Positions 8,092-16,034 of a stretch of 64,000 bases of DNA are shown here, piece by piece. Below the pieces are notes generated by a model that ran no database searches, was not told the origin of the DNA, and saw nothing but the letters and a program-made list of their open reading frames with translations. Where the stretch lies: NCBI GenBank assembly GCA_947178125.1, contig CAMWXB010000001.1:62001-126000 (forward strand). The letters run 5' to 3'. A program made the translations under genes and the position numbers. This DNA is from an uncultured Lachnospiraceae bacterium. Its GTDB lineage: Bacteria > Bacillota > Clostridia > Lachnospirales > Lachnospiraceae. Position 1 is the stretch's first letter. Every line of letters starts with the position of its first letter.

Positions 8092-8877
8092 ATGGCATAT
8101 TATCGCATCAAATTTTTTTCAAATTCCTTAAAAAGAAATACCTGTTTTGAAATGTTTCTCCCCAATGACATACGCGAGGATATCCCTCATGAGGATACCG
8201 TATACAGCCAGCGGCAAATGAAAACATTATTTCTGCTTCATGGCTACACAGGCTGCGCGGAAAACTGGGTCCCTGAATATCTGGCTGAAAAATACAACTT
8301 CGCAATCGTTATGCCAAACGGGGAAAATTCTTTCTGGCTCGATGGCATTTCTACAGGCCATCAGTTCTGTACTTTTGTAGGGATAGAACTGGTAAATTAT
8401 ATCCGCAAAACGTTCGGACTGGCAATGAATGCAGATGAAACTTATATCATGGGAATGTCAATGGGCGGATTCGGCGCACTTCATACCGCTTTTTATTATC
8501 CCGAAAGATTCGGTAAACTGGCCGCTCTCTCATCGGCATTAATCGTGCATGAAATTGCGCACATGAAAGAAGGCGGCGGAAATCCGGTCGCAAATTATGC
8601 TTATTATCATGAATGCTTCGGTGATTTGGAAACAGTCGAAGAAAGCGATAATAACCCTGAAACACTCGTTCAGAAATTGAAGAGTGAATGCAAAAAGATT
8701 CCCGAAATCTATATGAGCTGCGGCACGGAAGATTTTCTTCTGGAAAATAACCGCGCGTTCCATACATTTCTGGAAAGCAGCGGCATCGAACACATTTATG
8801 TGGAAAGCAGCGGCGGACATGATATGACCTTCTGGAGTGAATACGCCGTTAAGTTCGTGGAAAAGATGTTCGCATAG
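8092..8877 (+). CDS. Putative esterase (EstA / tributyrin-esterase type)
   Basis: 261 residues of the alpha/beta-hydrolase esterase family. The oxyanion region is LFLLHGYTGCAENW, the nucleophile elbow GMSMGGFGAL (Ser about 123), the acid CGTEDFLLENN (Asp about 214) and the histidine SSGGHDMTFW (about 243). There is no signal peptide, so it acts in the cytoplasm. It lies 30 bases after the GH5 lipoprotein, with a GAAGGGAG site; the pairing suggests deacylation of imported acetylated or feruloylated oligosaccharides, which is an inference. Confidence 0.85.
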   Translation: MAYYRIKFFSNSLKRNTCFEMFLPNDIREDIPHEDTVYSQRQMKTLFLLHGYTGCAENWVPEYLAEKYNFAIVMPNGENSFWLDGISTGHQFCTFVGIELVNYIRKTFGLAMNADETYIMGMSMGGFGALHTAFYYPERFGKLAALSSALIVHEIAHMKEGGGNPVANYAYYHECFGDLETVEESDNNPETLVQKLKSECKKIPEIYMSCGTEDFLLENNRAFHTFLESSGIEHIYVESSGGHDMTFWSEYAVKFVEKMFA

Positions 8878-8882
8878 GGCGC

Positions 8883-9623
8883 TCATCTTATAAACACATA
8901 TTTCTCTGCACCGGACAGCTCCTTTACATAGGAAAAGCCCAGTTCCCGGAATGTTTTGATTTCTTCCGGCTCGCAGATTGCCTTTTCTGCCAGAAATCTT
9001 ACCATCTCGCCTCTTGCCATTTTGGCAAGGGTTCCTTTTTGTTTTACTTTACCATCTATCATTTCGCCGAACTCTATCGTGATGAACCGCTCGGCCGACG
9101 TTATGTACTTTTCGATACACCTGGAATACTCTTTTGAGGCGAGATTGATAATAACGCCGTCATCATCCACCAGCTTTTCATATAAACGCCCGCCCCAAAA
9201 ATCATACAGGTCTTTACATCCTTTTACGGATAATGCAGCCTGCATTTCCAGCCGATACGGCGTTACCCCGTCAAAAGGCCGCAGCAGGCCGTAAAAACCG
9301 GATAGAATACGAAGGTGCTCTCCAATATAGGAAAGCGCCTCCGTCGTGAATACCCCCGGTGCCATATGCTGGTACTGCAGCCCCTCATAAGATATGACAG
9401 CCGGTGTCAATGATCTTCTCAAGTCCATTTTCTGAAAACGCTCATAATTCAGCTGTGCCAGCTTGTCATTGCATTTCCATAACGCCTTTGCCTCCGAAAA
9501 AGACAACGCTCTGATATTCTCCATGAGGATTTCGGCATCATCTATAAATTCCGGCAGACCGGCGATTTCAAACGTATCCGTATCCACATTCATCTTTTTC
9601 GCCGGTGAAATAATGATCTTCAT
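8883..9623 (-). CDS. yaaA: Peroxide stress protein YaaA
   Basis: 246 residues, full length for the YaaA/DUF328 family. It begins MKIIISPAKKM and contains the family blocks KALWKCNDKLAQLNYERF, GLYG-type LLRPFDGVTPYRLEM, LYDFWGGRLYEKL and the C-terminal KTFRELGFSY. In E. coli YaaA limits free iron and DNA damage under peroxide stress. It converges on the esterase gene with only 5 bases between stops, so no terminator fits there. A peroxiredoxin gene lies 4 bases upstream, making an oxidative-stress pair. Confidence 0.93.
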   Translation of the reverse strand: MKIIISPAKKMNVDTDTFEIAGLPEFIDDAEILMENIRALSFSEAKALWKCNDKLAQLNYERFQKMDLRRSLTPAVISYEGLQYQHMAPGVFTTEALSYIGEHLRILSGFYGLLRPFDGVTPYRLEMQAALSVKGCKDLYDFWGGRLYEKLVDDDGVIINLASKEYSRCIEKYITSAERFITIEFGEMIDGKVKQKGTLAKMARGEMVRFLAEKAICEPEEIKTFRELGFSYVKELSGAEKYVFIR

Positions 9624-9627
9624 AAAT

Positions 9628-10080
9628 TTATAACTCCCCGAGCATCTGTGCCGGATTCTCCGCCGCTTTTACGTTCCCATAGGCTTTCTCGATGATACCT
9701 TTCTCATCAATCAGGTAGGTCGTCCGCACCACGCCCATGCTTACCTTTCCGTAATTTTTCTTTTCCTGCCATACATCATAAGCTTGAATGCAGGACAGTT
9801 CCGTATCCGAAAGCAGGATAAAAGGAAGCCCGTATTTTTCTTCAAACTTTTTATGGGATGCCACGCTGTCCTTGCTGACGCCGATAACGACCGCACCTTT
9901 TTCCTGAAACTGCGGATAAAGTCCGCCAAAATTACAGGCCTGTTTCGTGCAGCCCGGTGTATTATCTTTCGGATAAAAATACAAGATTACCTTCTTCCCC
10001 TTATACTCTTCCAATGTGTGTATCTGTCCATTCTGGTCCGGCAATGAAAATGCCGGCGCTTTTGTTCCTACTTCTAACAT
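9628..10080 (-). CDS. bcp: Thioredoxin-dependent peroxiredoxin (BCP type)
   Basis: 150 residues. The active-site segment PKDNTPGCTKQACNF carries the peroxidatic cysteine (C44) and a resolving cysteine (C49) five residues on, the classic BCP/PrxQ arrangement. YFYPKDNTPGC and GVSKDSVASHKKF are standard for the family. It reduces hydrogen and organic peroxides at the expense of thioredoxin in the cytoplasm. Four bases separate it from yaaA downstream. Confidence 0.94.
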   Translation of the reverse strand: MLEVGTKAPAFSLPDQNGQIHTLEEYKGKKVILYFYPKDNTPGCTKQACNFGGLYPQFQEKGAVVIGVSKDSVASHKKFEEKYGLPFILLSDTELSCIQAYDVWQEKKNYGKVSMGVVRTTYLIDEKGIIEKAYGNVKAAENPAQMLGEL

Positions 10081-10110
10081 TCTCTCTCATACCTCCTGCT
10101 AACATTCCCT

Positions 10111-10812
10111 TTAGATGTCCAGTCCCGGACAATACTTTCGAATTAAATTGAATACAGCTTCGGCCTGCTTCCCGTTGTCGAGATAGAGGCTGTCCTGCCT
10201 GTTCGCATTCTCTGATGCCGAACCTTCTTTGTATTCGATGATCAGGGAAATTCCCGTCGTCATATTCTGCATAACACGGTAATCTCCCAGATTGTAGCGT
10301 ATTCTCGATTTTTCTTCTTTACAGTAAATATCTTCGATATCCGCCACCCTGATAAAACGGCAGTACAAATCCCGGTTGAACATCAGATATTCGCTCCCGG
10401 CCATAAAACGGCACGGATATTTATCGTACATGGTATTCATAAAAGTAATCTTCCCCAAACTGCCCGATTCTATTTGCCGCACAAAAGCTTCTTTTTCTTC
10501 TTCAGAAGTAAAAGCCGCCGCAATCGCCTTTTCATAGCCGGGACGCACCTTCTTCTCCGATGCTCTTTTCTTCTGGAACCAGAAGCAAAGCCAGATGAAC
10601 AGCGCGATACCGCAGCCCACCGGAAAATTCATCTTTAATACGGAAACGACATCGCCGCCTGACAGAAGTCCGATTGCCGGCAGACCGACCACACTGATTG
10701 CCATCCACAGATACGACATTTTCGTCACTTTTTCATTAAATTTCTTAAAGTCTGCGGAAAACTCCTTCAATTCTCCATCCAGCCACATTTGAATACGCTC
10801 ATCCATTTTCAT
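10111..10812 (-). CDS. Hypothetical membrane protein
   Basis: 233 residues, family not recognised. Two neighbouring membrane segments (about 31-50 and 61-80) follow a charged N-terminus. A cytoplasmic domain of about 150 residues then carries FMAGSEYLMFNRDLYC and SRIRYNLGDYRVM. The fold could be PH-like, as in several bacterial membrane proteins of this layout, but I cannot show that. It lies between the peroxiredoxin gene and cutC on the same strand with short gaps. Confidence 0.65.
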   Translation of the reverse strand: MKMDERIQMWLDGELKEFSADFKKFNEKVTKMSYLWMAISVVGLPAIGLLSGGDVVSVLKMNFPVGCGIALFIWLCFWFQKKRASEKKVRPGYEKAIAAAFTSEEEKEAFVRQIESGSLGKITFMNTMYDKYPCRFMAGSEYLMFNRDLYCRFIRVADIEDIYCKEEKSRIRYNLGDYRVMQNMTTGISLIIEYKEGSASENANRQDSLYLDNGKQAEAVFNLIRKYCPGLDI

Positions 10813-10830
10813 ACCCCTGCCTTTCTCCTG

Positions 10831-11586
10831 TTATTCATTTTCTGCCAGTACTTTTCTGGCTTCCGCCACCACTTGACTGTCTGTCCTGAAAATATGGTAT
10901 TCACTCATCATCGGAAGCCCCATCGGCACACCTTCCCTGCGGTAACGCATCGAGCTCTCCACCGTTTTTTTCGCTGACAAATGAAAACTTGTAATATCCG
11001 TCTTAACAAGGAACTGCCTGATAACATCCGGCGTCACCCCGGCCCCCGCCATAATCTGCGGGCCGCCGTTTGCCCTCTGCAATTCCGCTAACTGCTTTAA
11101 CAGAGGCAGTCCCGCGAGGCTGCTGCTTTTCTGCCCCGATGTCAGAATCGTATCGATTCCAAGCTCTCCTGCCTGCTCATAAGCTGCAGCCGGGTCGGCG
11201 CACAAGTCGAACGCCCGATGCAGCGTTATCTTCATTCCGCCTGCTGCCATCATCAATTCTTTCATCTGCTCCAAATGAAGACTTCCGTCCTCTCTCAGGC
11301 AGCCGATGACAATGCCTTCCGCTCCCTTTTCCCGAAAAAGCTCTGCCTCCTTTCTCAAAATGGCAAACTCATATTTTGTATAAAGAAAATCACCAAAACG
11401 TGGACGCAAAAGAACTCTCACCGGGAGTCTGCAGCACTCCCTGACCTGCTCAAATAATGCAAGCCCCGGTGATATGCCTCCTGTCACCAGCGCCGCGCAC
11501 AATTCCAACCGGTCCGCACCGCCTTCCTCCGCCGCTATTGCAGATTCCACACTGTCTACACAGCATTCTAACGTATATCGTCCCAT
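10831..11586 (-). CDS. cutC: Copper homeostasis protein CutC
   Basis: 251 residues of the CutC barrel family. Signatures include LECCVDSVESAIAAEEGGAD, RLELCAALVTGGISPG, VRVLLRPRFGDFLYT, ITLHRAFDLCADP, TILTSGQ and IMAGAGVTPD. Members bind Cu(I), but their physiological role outside early E. coli work is uncertain. It is cytoplasmic. The gene lies 51 bases after the nitrilase-family gene on the same strand and may share its transcript. Confidence 0.94.
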   Translation of the reverse strand: MGRYTLECCVDSVESAIAAEEGGADRLELCAALVTGGISPGLALFEQVRECCRLPVRVLLRPRFGDFLYTKYEFAILRKEAELFREKGAEGIVIGCLREDGSLHLEQMKELMMAAGGMKITLHRAFDLCADPAAAYEQAGELGIDTILTSGQKSSSLAGLPLLKQLAELQRANGGPQIMAGAGVTPDVIRQFLVKTDITSFHLSAKKTVESSMRYRREGVPMGLPMMSEYHIFRTDSQVVAEARKVLAENE

Positions 11587-11637
11587 AAACCGTTCCGCCT
11601 TTTCCTTTTTTCTCTCTTATCCTCTCTTCCCTATCCT

Positions 11638-12516
11638 CTAGTCCCGATAGTCTTCCCGTATGAACGGAAACGCAATTTTCTTCTCCGTCAAAAGCCCGTA
11701 CTTCTCAGGATGCCTGTACGCATTGCCGTGCACTTCCTTTTTCCGGTATCCGCGGAGCATATCAACGTCCAGTTCCGCAAGATAAATCCCTTCCGTCTCT
11801 CCGGCTTCCAGGATACAGGTATCCCTGGAGCCAGGAAGCTCCGGAAGATAGGCAACACCGTCAAATACCGTCGAGCGGCCGTTGCAGTCCGGCTGGTCTT
11901 TCGGATAATTGCAGGTGGCGATTGCCAGCATATTCTCGTATGCCCGCCCCCTTAACTGCGACAAACGATTGATCTCCATCGGGCACGCATTCGGCACAAG
12001 TAAAAGTTCCGCCCCTTTCAGCATCAGAATGCGGGCGCTTTCCGGAAATTCCCTGTCATAACAGATCATGGAACCGACTTTTATTTTCCCCTTCGCCGTA
12101 TCCAGATCCGCTACATAAAAATCCTCTCCGGCATTCAAACGGCATTCATCCCCAAAATCACAAGTATGTACCTTAGCATATGTATACTGTAATCTTCCGT
12201 TTCTGTCGAACAGGCATATCGTATTCCGCGGCAGAGGCTCATGCGCTTCCAGAAAGGTAATCCCGACCGCCATATCGAGTTCTTTTGCCAAATCCGCAAA
12301 AGAACTGACAAATTCACCGTCGACCGGAACCGCCAGCGCTTTCAATTCAGCAATATCCTCCGGAATCAAATACCCGTTATTCCACATCTCCGGGAATAAT
12401 GCGATATCGGCCCCCTGCTGCTTCGCCTTTTTACAAAATTCGATTCCCTTCTGCAGATTGCCCTGTACCGTTCCCGTGCCCGCAATCTGCAAAAGCGCGA
12501 TTTTCAATTTATCCAT
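11638..12516 (-). CDS. Carbon-nitrogen hydrolase (nitrilase superfamily amidase)
   Basis: 292 residues with the complete catalytic set: Glu43 in ALFPEMWNNG, Lys115 in YAKVHTCDFG and Cys152 in GSMICYDREFPE. It probably hydrolyses a linear amide or carbamoyl compound in the cytoplasm; the substrate is not identifiable. The start at 12516 (MDKLKIALLQ) is preferred because family members begin there, although the frame is open about 58 codons further upstream inside the preceding gene. It lies 2 bases after the polyferredoxin stop. Confidence 0.88.
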   Translation of the reverse strand: MDKLKIALLQIAGTGTVQGNLQKGIEFCKKAKQQGADIALFPEMWNNGYLIPEDIAELKALAVPVDGEFVSSFADLAKELDMAVGITFLEAHEPLPRNTICLFDRNGRLQYTYAKVHTCDFGDECRLNAGEDFYVADLDTAKGKIKVGSMICYDREFPESARILMLKGAELLLVPNACPMEINRLSQLRGRAYENMLAIATCNYPKDQPDCNGRSTVFDGVAYLPELPGSRDTCILEAGETEGIYLAELDVDMLRGYRKKEVHGNAYRHPEKYGLLTEKKIAFPFIREDYRD

Positions 12517-12518
12517 CT

Positions 12519-13409
12519 CTATGACTCCGCTCCCTTCTTCGTGTGCAAATTTATATTTTCCGATGTGCCCTCCCGCTTTCCACTCCTGCCAAAATGCAGA
12601 CACGCCTCGGGACATGCTTCGATACATTTCCCACAGCGGATACATTCCGGCGAGCGGGATATTTCGGCTATGGAAAGCGCTGCCGGACACGCTCTTTCAC
12701 ATGCTTTACAGGAAATGCAGCGTTCTTTCTCCCAGTGAATCTGTACCAGACTGAAACGGTTAAAAAGTCCATAAATCGCTCCAAGCGGGCACAAATACTG
12801 ACAGAATGGACGAAAATATTTTATGGAAAGAATAACAATCAAAAGCAGAATGCCAAACTTCCAGAAAAACAGGCCCCCAATCTGGCTGCGCAGCGATTCA
12901 TTCGCGCTAAGCAGCGGAATCGCTCCGAGCAGCGTTCCGGAGGGACATAAATATTTGCAGAAAGCCGGAACCTTTGCAAATCCCCCAAAAAGAAACATGG
13001 AACCGACACCTACCAACAACAGAAGCACCGCATATTTTCCATATTTCAAATACCTGTGAAAAGGCAGCGTTTTCTTTTTCCGAAAGACAGGAATCTTATG
13101 TAAAAGGTCCTGAACCAGCCCGAACGGACACAGCCATCCGCAGACGAACCGCCCAAGAAGGCTCCCGAACAAAAAGAAAAATCCAATCATTGCAAAAGGT
13201 ATCTGAAATCCCTGCTGATTCAGCAACGCCTGAAGCGCACCAATCGGGCATGAGGCAAACGCCCCCGGGCAGGAATAGCAGTTCAGTCCGGGAACACAGA
13301 CATATTTCAGTCCGCCCCGGTATATTTTCCCGTTCAGGAATCCATAAGTATAACCATTTGTAATAATGGTAAAAAGGAGTTGTACTGTCAGCCGTATTTT
13401 TTTCATCAT
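12519..13409 (-). CDS. Membrane 4Fe-4S polyferredoxin (NapH/CcoG-like)
   Basis: 296 residues. Membrane segments alternate with cysteine motifs: NCYSCPGAFASCPIGAL near the N-terminus, CGWLCPFGLVQDLLHKIP, YLCPSGTLLG and YLCPLGAIYG. The C-terminal pair CISCKACERACP / CIRCGKCIEACP would hold two cubane clusters. Such proteins pass electrons across or along the membrane to reduce extracytoplasmic thiols or corrinoids. Directly upstream are a CXXC micro-protein and a TlpA-like lipoprotein, supporting a thiol-redox role. Confidence 0.88.
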   Translation of the reverse strand: MMKKIRLTVQLLFTIITNGYTYGFLNGKIYRGGLKYVCVPGLNCYSCPGAFASCPIGALQALLNQQGFQIPFAMIGFFFLFGSLLGRFVCGWLCPFGLVQDLLHKIPVFRKKKTLPFHRYLKYGKYAVLLLLVGVGSMFLFGGFAKVPAFCKYLCPSGTLLGAIPLLSANESLRSQIGGLFFWKFGILLLIVILSIKYFRPFCQYLCPLGAIYGLFNRFSLVQIHWEKERCISCKACERACPAALSIAEISRSPECIRCGKCIEACPEACLHFGRSGKREGTSENINLHTKKGAES

Positions 13410-13455
13410 ACTTCACACTTCCCGCATGTCGCCACAGGCGACAATCAATTCACTT

Positions 13456-13602
13456 TTATCCAATCCCGATACATTCCATACAGATCATGACCGCCTTCTG
13501 CCAAATGACAGCCAGCTGCCCCTGTGCGGCTCCTATGGCCAACAGAATCACTCCGGCAAGCACGCCGCAGAGCCACTGTCTATTTTTCCGCCAAAAGCCC
13601 AT
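13456..13602 (-). CDS. CD1871A-type CXXC micro-protein
   Basis: 48 residues: one membrane segment (about 11-27), then LAVIWQKAVMICMECIGIG with the CMEC pair at 41-44. This matches the short CXXC-containing family typified by C. difficile CD1871A, normally found exactly between a TlpA/ResA-like protein and a polyferredoxin, as here. The start at 13602 overlaps the 3' end of the TlpA-like gene by 23 bases, so translation is probably coupled. The role is presumed to be electron or thiol relay in the membrane; this is context, not experiment. Confidence 0.8.
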   Translation of the reverse strand: MGFWRKNRQWLCGVLAGVILLAIGAAQGQLAVIWQKAVMICMECIGIG

Positions 13603-14185
13603 CAATCTTTTCCTCCCATGCCGATTTCTCCATAGCGCCGACAACGGTATCCAACAAGACGCCGTTCTCATCAAAAAAGAAAGTTGTCGGCACCGCCATG
13701 ACATCCGTCAAAAGCGCATTGTAAAGCGACTCATTGATCAGCAGATGCGTATAGGCCGCTCCTGTCTGCTCAATCAGCGCTTCTGCCATATCGACGGCTT
13801 CCTGCTGCGCATTCTCCGGCACATCGCTGATAATGCCGATAATCTGAAAATCCCCGGTATCATACGCCTGTGCCAGTTCACCGAGGGCCGGCATTTCGTT
13901 CAGACAGGGATTACAATAGGTAGCCCACACATTGACCATCGTAATCTTCGACTGCGCAAAGATTTCGGAAGAAACTGCGTTGCCTTCCATATCATGCGCT
14001 TCAAAACCAGTCTGTCCGACCAGGTCTTCAGGAACCGCTAACGGCGCATCCTGCTGGCCGGCGCCTGTCTGTTCTGTTTCTTTTATTTGTTCTGTTCCGT
14101 CTTTTCCCTGTGCGTTTCCGCCGGCGCAGCCGCCAAGTAATGCAGCCGACAGGAGAAACGGCAGGATAATTGATTTCTTTTTCAT
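13580..14185 (-). CDS. TlpA/ResA-like thiol-disulfide lipoprotein
   Basis: 201 residues. The signal peptide ends in the lipobox LLGGC, so the protein is anchored outside the membrane. The thioredoxin-like domain shows VNVWATYCNPCLNEMPAL with a CNPC active site and the cis-proline region VMAVPTTFFFDENG. It would keep an extracytoplasmic partner reduced. It starts an operon of TlpA-like protein, CXXC micro-protein, polyferredoxin, amidohydrolase and perhaps cutC. Confidence 0.92.
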   Translation of the reverse strand: MKKKSIILPFLLSAALLGGCAGGNAQGKDGTEQIKETEQTGAGQQDAPLAVPEDLVGQTGFEAHDMEGNAVSSEIFAQSKITMVNVWATYCNPCLNEMPALGELAQAYDTGDFQIIGIISDVPENAQQEAVDMAEALIEQTGAAYTHLLINESLYNALLTDVMAVPTTFFFDENGVLLDTVVGAMEKSAWEEKIDGLLAEK

Positions 14186-14377
14186 AAATTGTCCTCCGAT
14201 AATTTATTTTACACCAATATTGATTATTTTAACATACCCAGCCCTCTTTTTACCATTTTCTCCCAAAAATCCCATGTGCAACCTGAAATTGCGGAAATGT
14301 AAGCGTAAAGCGATAGATATTCTAATGTTGTATGCTATGATTATGCTATGCAGAAGAAACCGGCAGGAGGAAAAGAT

Positions 14378-15145
14378 ATGACATTCGGGGAAAAATTATA
14401 TCAGTTAAGAAAGGCGCACGGACTTTCCCAGGAAGCCCTGGCAGAAAAACTCAATACCAGCAGACAGGCCGTCAGCAAATGGGAAAACAATAATGGATAT
14501 CCCGAAACGGAAAAAATCATTTTAATCGGCAGGCTGTTTCAGGTAAAACTGGATGATCTGCTGATCGATGACAGGGATATCCACGCTGATAAAGAACAAA
14601 CGACGCAGAAAGAAACACAGGGATTTTATGTGAGCAGGGAAACCGCTAACGGTTTTCTGCTTTATTATAAAAGACAGTTCCTATTATTGTCTGCGGTATG
14701 TGGAATCGCCATAGGCTGTAATGCCGTATCTTATACATCTACGGAACATTACTTTTTTGTCTCCAATGTTGCACCGATACTTACGACAATATCGATTATG
14801 ATGCTGCTCGCGATTGCAATCTATATTGCCCTAAAACAAAATCCCTATCGCATACTTCGAAAAAAAGAACTTATTTGGTCGGAAGAGGTACGAAAAGAAA
14901 TACAGGATGAATTTTCTAAGATGAAAAAAATACTGGTCAGCGGCATTGCCCTTGGACTTGTAATATTTGGAATAAGCAACAGCGGCTGGGGACTTTCCAT
15001 ATTTGAAAATATGAATTACAGGGATATTCTCTTTTACCTTGTATTTTCAATGGTACTGACGGCGGTCAGCGGATTTATTACCTTTTTTTGTATCGGTATC
15101 TACTGGTCTTATTCGATATTGCTCCGAAATCCGGAAAGGTGGTAA
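14378..15145 (+). CDS. XRE regulator with four-helix membrane domain
   Basis: 255 residues. Residues 1-60 are a helix-turn-helix (KLYQLRKAHGLSQEALAEKL, then SRQAVSKWENNNGYPE). A linker leads to four membrane segments (roughly 90-115, 125-150, 185-205 and 215-245). The start at 14378 follows GGAGG at 8 nt; an ATG at 14348 has no such site. It lies 5 bases before the BceA-like gene, so it probably regulates this transporter by sensing in the membrane, where a BceRS two-component system would be usual. Confidence 0.85.
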   Translation: MTFGEKLYQLRKAHGLSQEALAEKLNTSRQAVSKWENNNGYPETEKIILIGRLFQVKLDDLLIDDRDIHADKEQTTQKETQGFYVSRETANGFLLYYKRQFLLLSAVCGIAIGCNAVSYTSTEHYFFVSNVAPILTTISIMMLLAIAIYIALKQNPYRILRKKELIWSEEVRKEIQDEFSKMKKILVSGIALGLVIFGISNSGWGLSIFENMNYRDILFYLVFSMVLTAVSGFITFFCIGIYWSYSILLRNPERW

Positions 15146-15150
15146 TACGC

Positions 15151-15924
15151 ATGAAGGAATATCGTTATATCGAAGTGAGAAATCTTGTAAAAAATTATGA
15201 ATCAGAGCATATGAGCGTAAACGCGGTCAATCATGTAAATTTCTATGTGGATAAGGGCGAGTTCATTGGAATTATGGGAGCATCCGGCTCGGGAAAGACC
15301 ACCCTGTTAAATATCCTTTCTACCATAGATACGATGTCGGACGGTCAGATTTTTTATGACGGCGCTGATATTTCAAGGATGAACGAAGATGAACGTTCGG
15401 ACTTCCGGCAGAAAAATCTTGGATTCGTTTTTCAGGATTATAATCTCTTGGATACATTGAGCATTGAAGAAAATATCATGCTTCCCATGGCCCTTTGCGG
15501 GAAAAACAAAAGCGAAATAGAAAACCGGGTTAAGAGTATTTCGGAAACTTTGAATATTTGTGATATTCTGGATAAATTTCCGTACGAAGTGTCCGGCGGG
15601 CAAAAACAGCGGGCAGCCTGTGCAAGAGCGCTCATCAATCATCCGAAACTGATTCTTGCGGATGAACCGACCGGCGCATTGGACTCAAAGTCCTCCTCTA
15701 TGCTACTCAATACCTTTCAGATCATGAACAAAGAATTGAGCGCAACAATTTTAATGGTAACGCATGATGTCTTTTCAGCATGCTATTGTGATAGAATCCT
15801 GTTCTTGAGTGACGGTAGAATATGCGCCGAATTAGAGCGTGGAAACATAAACAAAAGAGATTATCTGGACCGCATTCTTACTCTCCAATCTACGATTGGG
15901 GATGAAATCGGAAATTGGCGGTAA
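15151..15924 (+). CDS. ABC transporter ATP-binding protein (BceA type)
   Basis: 257 residues. Walker A GASGSGKTTLLNIL, Q-loop FVFQDYNLLDTL, signature VSGGQKQRAACARAL, Walker B LILADEPTGALD and switch histidine VTHD are all intact. The length and sequence fit the BceA/VraD group that works with large FtsX-like permeases in peptide-antibiotic resistance. The start at 15151 follows AAAGGTGG. It pairs with the permease 110 bases downstream. Confidence 0.9.
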   Translation: MKEYRYIEVRNLVKNYESEHMSVNAVNHVNFYVDKGEFIGIMGASGSGKTTLLNILSTIDTMSDGQIFYDGADISRMNEDERSDFRQKNLGFVFQDYNLLDTLSIEENIMLPMALCGKNKSEIENRVKSISETLNICDILDKFPYEVSGGQKQRAACARALINHPKLILADEPTGALDSKSSSMLLNTFQIMNKELSATILMVTHDVFSACYCDRILFLSDGRICAELERGNINKRDYLDRILTLQSTIGDEIGNWR

Positions 15925-15927
15925 ATA

Positions 15928-16010
15928 GGTTGAAAAATCAAAGATTTTTCAACCGCAAGTTTGTGCTTGCGCCCAAACTCGCAGGTTGAGAGAAGGCATG
16001 ATTATTAGAT
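15928..16010 (+). repeat. Hairpin-module leader before the permease gene
   Basis: GGTTGAAAAATC pairs perfectly with GATTTTTCAACC (15928-15954, 3-nt loop) and CGCAAG with CTTGCG (15954-15971). Then comes the module CTCGCAGGTTGAGAGAAGGC-ATG-ATTATTAG (about 15979-16008). The first and last modules recur, inverted, at 46466-46489 and 46391-46417. A following second purine tract (GAGAGAAAGG) precedes the permease ATG. Confidence 0.65.
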
Positions 16011-16034
16011 TGAGAGAAAGGAATTGCTATTTCT

